Source of the DNA: Acidobacteriota bacterium
Lineage (GTDB): Bacteria > Acidobacteriota > Terriglobia > 20CM-2-55-15
DNA: 5,702 nucleotides
Direction of reading: 5' to 3'
Assembly (NCBI GenBank): GCA_003222755.1
Contig: QHXA01000295.1
Span: 1-5,702, forward strand
Below, piece after piece: positions 4,828 through 5,702 of this stretch (position 1 is the stretch's first letter; each line of letters begins with the position of its first letter). The position numbers and the translations under genes are program-made. The notes below the pieces were generated by a model. It was not told the origin of the DNA, searched no databases, and worked only from the letters and a program-made list of their open reading frames with translations.

Positions 4828-5702
4828 ATGAAGAATAGCCGAATATTGATAACCGGTGGTGCAGGATTCGTCGGCTCTGATATTGTGGACCAACTCGTCA
4901 ATAACGACGTCGCCGAGATCGTCGTCCTCGATAACTTTGTTCGCGGCCGCTGCGAAAACTTAGCGTCGGCGATTTCCAGGAAGCGCATCACGATCGTTGC
5001 CGGAGACATCGGGGATCGAAAGCTGCTCGCCGAAATCATGGCAAACACCGATATCGTGTTTCATCAAGCGGCCGTCCGCATCACTCAGTGCGCGGAGGAG
5101 CCTCGACTCGCCTTGACTGTGCTTGCGGATGGGACATTCAATGTGTTGGAAGCCGCCGTCAACGCCGGAGTAAAGAAGGTTGTGGCCGCATCCTCGGCTT
5201 CTGTCTATGGGACGGCTGAAGAATTTCCAACAACCGAACGTCACCATCCTTACAACAATCGTACTTTTTATGGAGCTGCGAAGACCTTCAATGAGGGCAT
5301 GCTCCGCAGTTTCCACGAAATGTACGGACTCAATTATGTCGCACTCCGCTATTTCAATGTTTATGGTTCACGGATGGACATCCATGGCGTCTACACAGAA
5401 GTTCTAATCCGATGGATGGAACGCATTGCTGCAGGCTTGCCACCTCTAATTTTTGGTGACGGCAAGCAGACAATGGATTTCATCTGCGTTGAGGATGTCG
5501 CTCGCGCTAACATTCTGGCCGCTGAATCTGGGGTGACTGACGAAGTATTCAATATTGCCAGTAGCGTAGAGACCAGTCTGAACGAACTCGTTTCCGCGTT
5601 ATTGCAGGTTATGGGCTCGTCTCTTGTGCCTGAGCATGTCGGCGAACGAAAGGTCAACTCTGTCGCGCGACGCTTGGCGGATACTGGCCTCGCCGTGGAG
5701 TT
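4828..5702 (+). CDS. Extended-SDR NAD-dependent nucleotide-sugar epimerase/dehydratase, 3' end cut by the window
   Basis: The frame stays open from the ATG to the window edge (291 full codons plus two bases), so the gene is incomplete. TGGAGFVGS (9-17) is the GxxGxxG NAD-binding motif, and D35 in VVLDNF sits where the adenosine ribose is bound. GDIGD (59-63) and HQAAV (79-83) follow. SSASVYG (122-128) and YGAAK (148-152) supply the catalytic Ser/Thr, Y148 and K152. LRYFNVYG (173-180) and MDFICVEDVARA (216-227) are typical of UDP-glucose/UDP-GlcNAc 4-epimerase-like enzymes. The last visible segment, ERKVNSVARRLADT (273-286), is usually close to the C-terminus, so perhaps 25-40 residues are missing. 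AGGG (4818-4821) lies 6 nt before the start, and the gap to the previous stop is 12 nt, so it belongs to the same operon. It probably supplies an epimerised UDP-sugar; a dehydratase role is possible. The substrate is not resolved. Confidence 0.9.
   Translation, partial: MKNSRILITGGAGFVGSDIVDQLVNNDVAEIVVLDNFVRGRCENLASAISRKRITIVAGDIGDRKLLAEIMANTDIVFHQAAVRITQCAEEPRLALTVLADGTFNVLEAAVNAGVKKVVAASSASVYGTAEEFPTTERHHPYNNRTFYGAAKTFNEGMLRSFHEMYGLNYVALRYFNVYGSRMDIHGVYTEVLIRWMERIAAGLPPLIFGDGKQTMDFICVEDVARANILAAESGVTDEVFNIASSVETSLNELVSALLQVMGSSLVPEHVGERKVNSVARRLADTGLAVE

Noticed and set aside
4548..5048. 166-codon minus-strand open frame spanning the acyltransferase end and epimerase start.
   Set aside because: It is antisense to two well-supported genes and reads as low-quality S/T/P/I-rich sequence typical of a shadow frame.

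Overview
The window looks like part of a bacterial surface-polysaccharide (O-antigen, capsule or exopolysaccharide) gene cluster. All genes lie on the + strand and five of them are tightly packed. Base composition looks mid-range, roughly half G+C by eye. No taxon-specific marker is visible; the gene set fits a Gram-negative or other diderm bacterium, but the host cannot be named from this sequence.

Layout: positions 1-171 hold no supportable gene. They end with a terminator-like hairpin and T5 tract (122-147) only 24 nt before a family-4 (GT-B) glycosyltransferase (172-1314). A second, weaker hairpin plus T5 overlaps that gene's stop codon. A 172-nt gap follows, containing a GC-rich hairpin, a TACAAT box and a perfect 12-bp palindrome. 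Then comes a compact operon: left-handed beta-helix N-acetyltransferase (1490-1975), Gfo/Idh/MocA sugar oxidoreductase (1972-3006, interrupted), DegT/DnrJ/EryC1/StrS PLP aminotransferase (3003-4112), a second left-handed beta-helix acyltransferase (4096-4815), and an extended-SDR NAD-dependent sugar epimerase/dehydratase (4828 to the window edge, 3' end missing). The junctions are ATGA, ATGA, a 17-nt overlap and a 12-nt gap.

How the genes work together: oxidoreductase, aminotransferase and N-acetyltransferase are the three classes of the WlbA/WlbC/WlbB (WbpB/WbpE/WbpD) route. That route oxidises C3 of a UDP-N-acetylhexosamine-type sugar (UDP-GlcNAcA in the characterised systems), transaminates it and acetylates the new amine, giving a 2,3-diacetamido sugar nucleotide. 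The epimerase probably makes or remodels a nucleotide sugar, the glycosyltransferase would add a residue to the growing glycan, and the second acyltransferase may decorate a sugar or glycan. A UDP-sugar 6-dehydrogenase is not in the window.

The most notable feature is an in-frame TAA (2725-2727) inside the oxidoreductase. The same frame continues for 92 more family-like codons and ends exactly at the ATGA junction with the aminotransferase. This looks like a point nonsense lesion (or a sequence error) in an otherwise intact gene, and it would break the aminosugar route unless bypassed. I see no mobile element, CRISPR array, tRNA or rRNA, and no clearly novel system; apart from the lesion and some non-coding structures, this is a recognisable type of glycan cluster.
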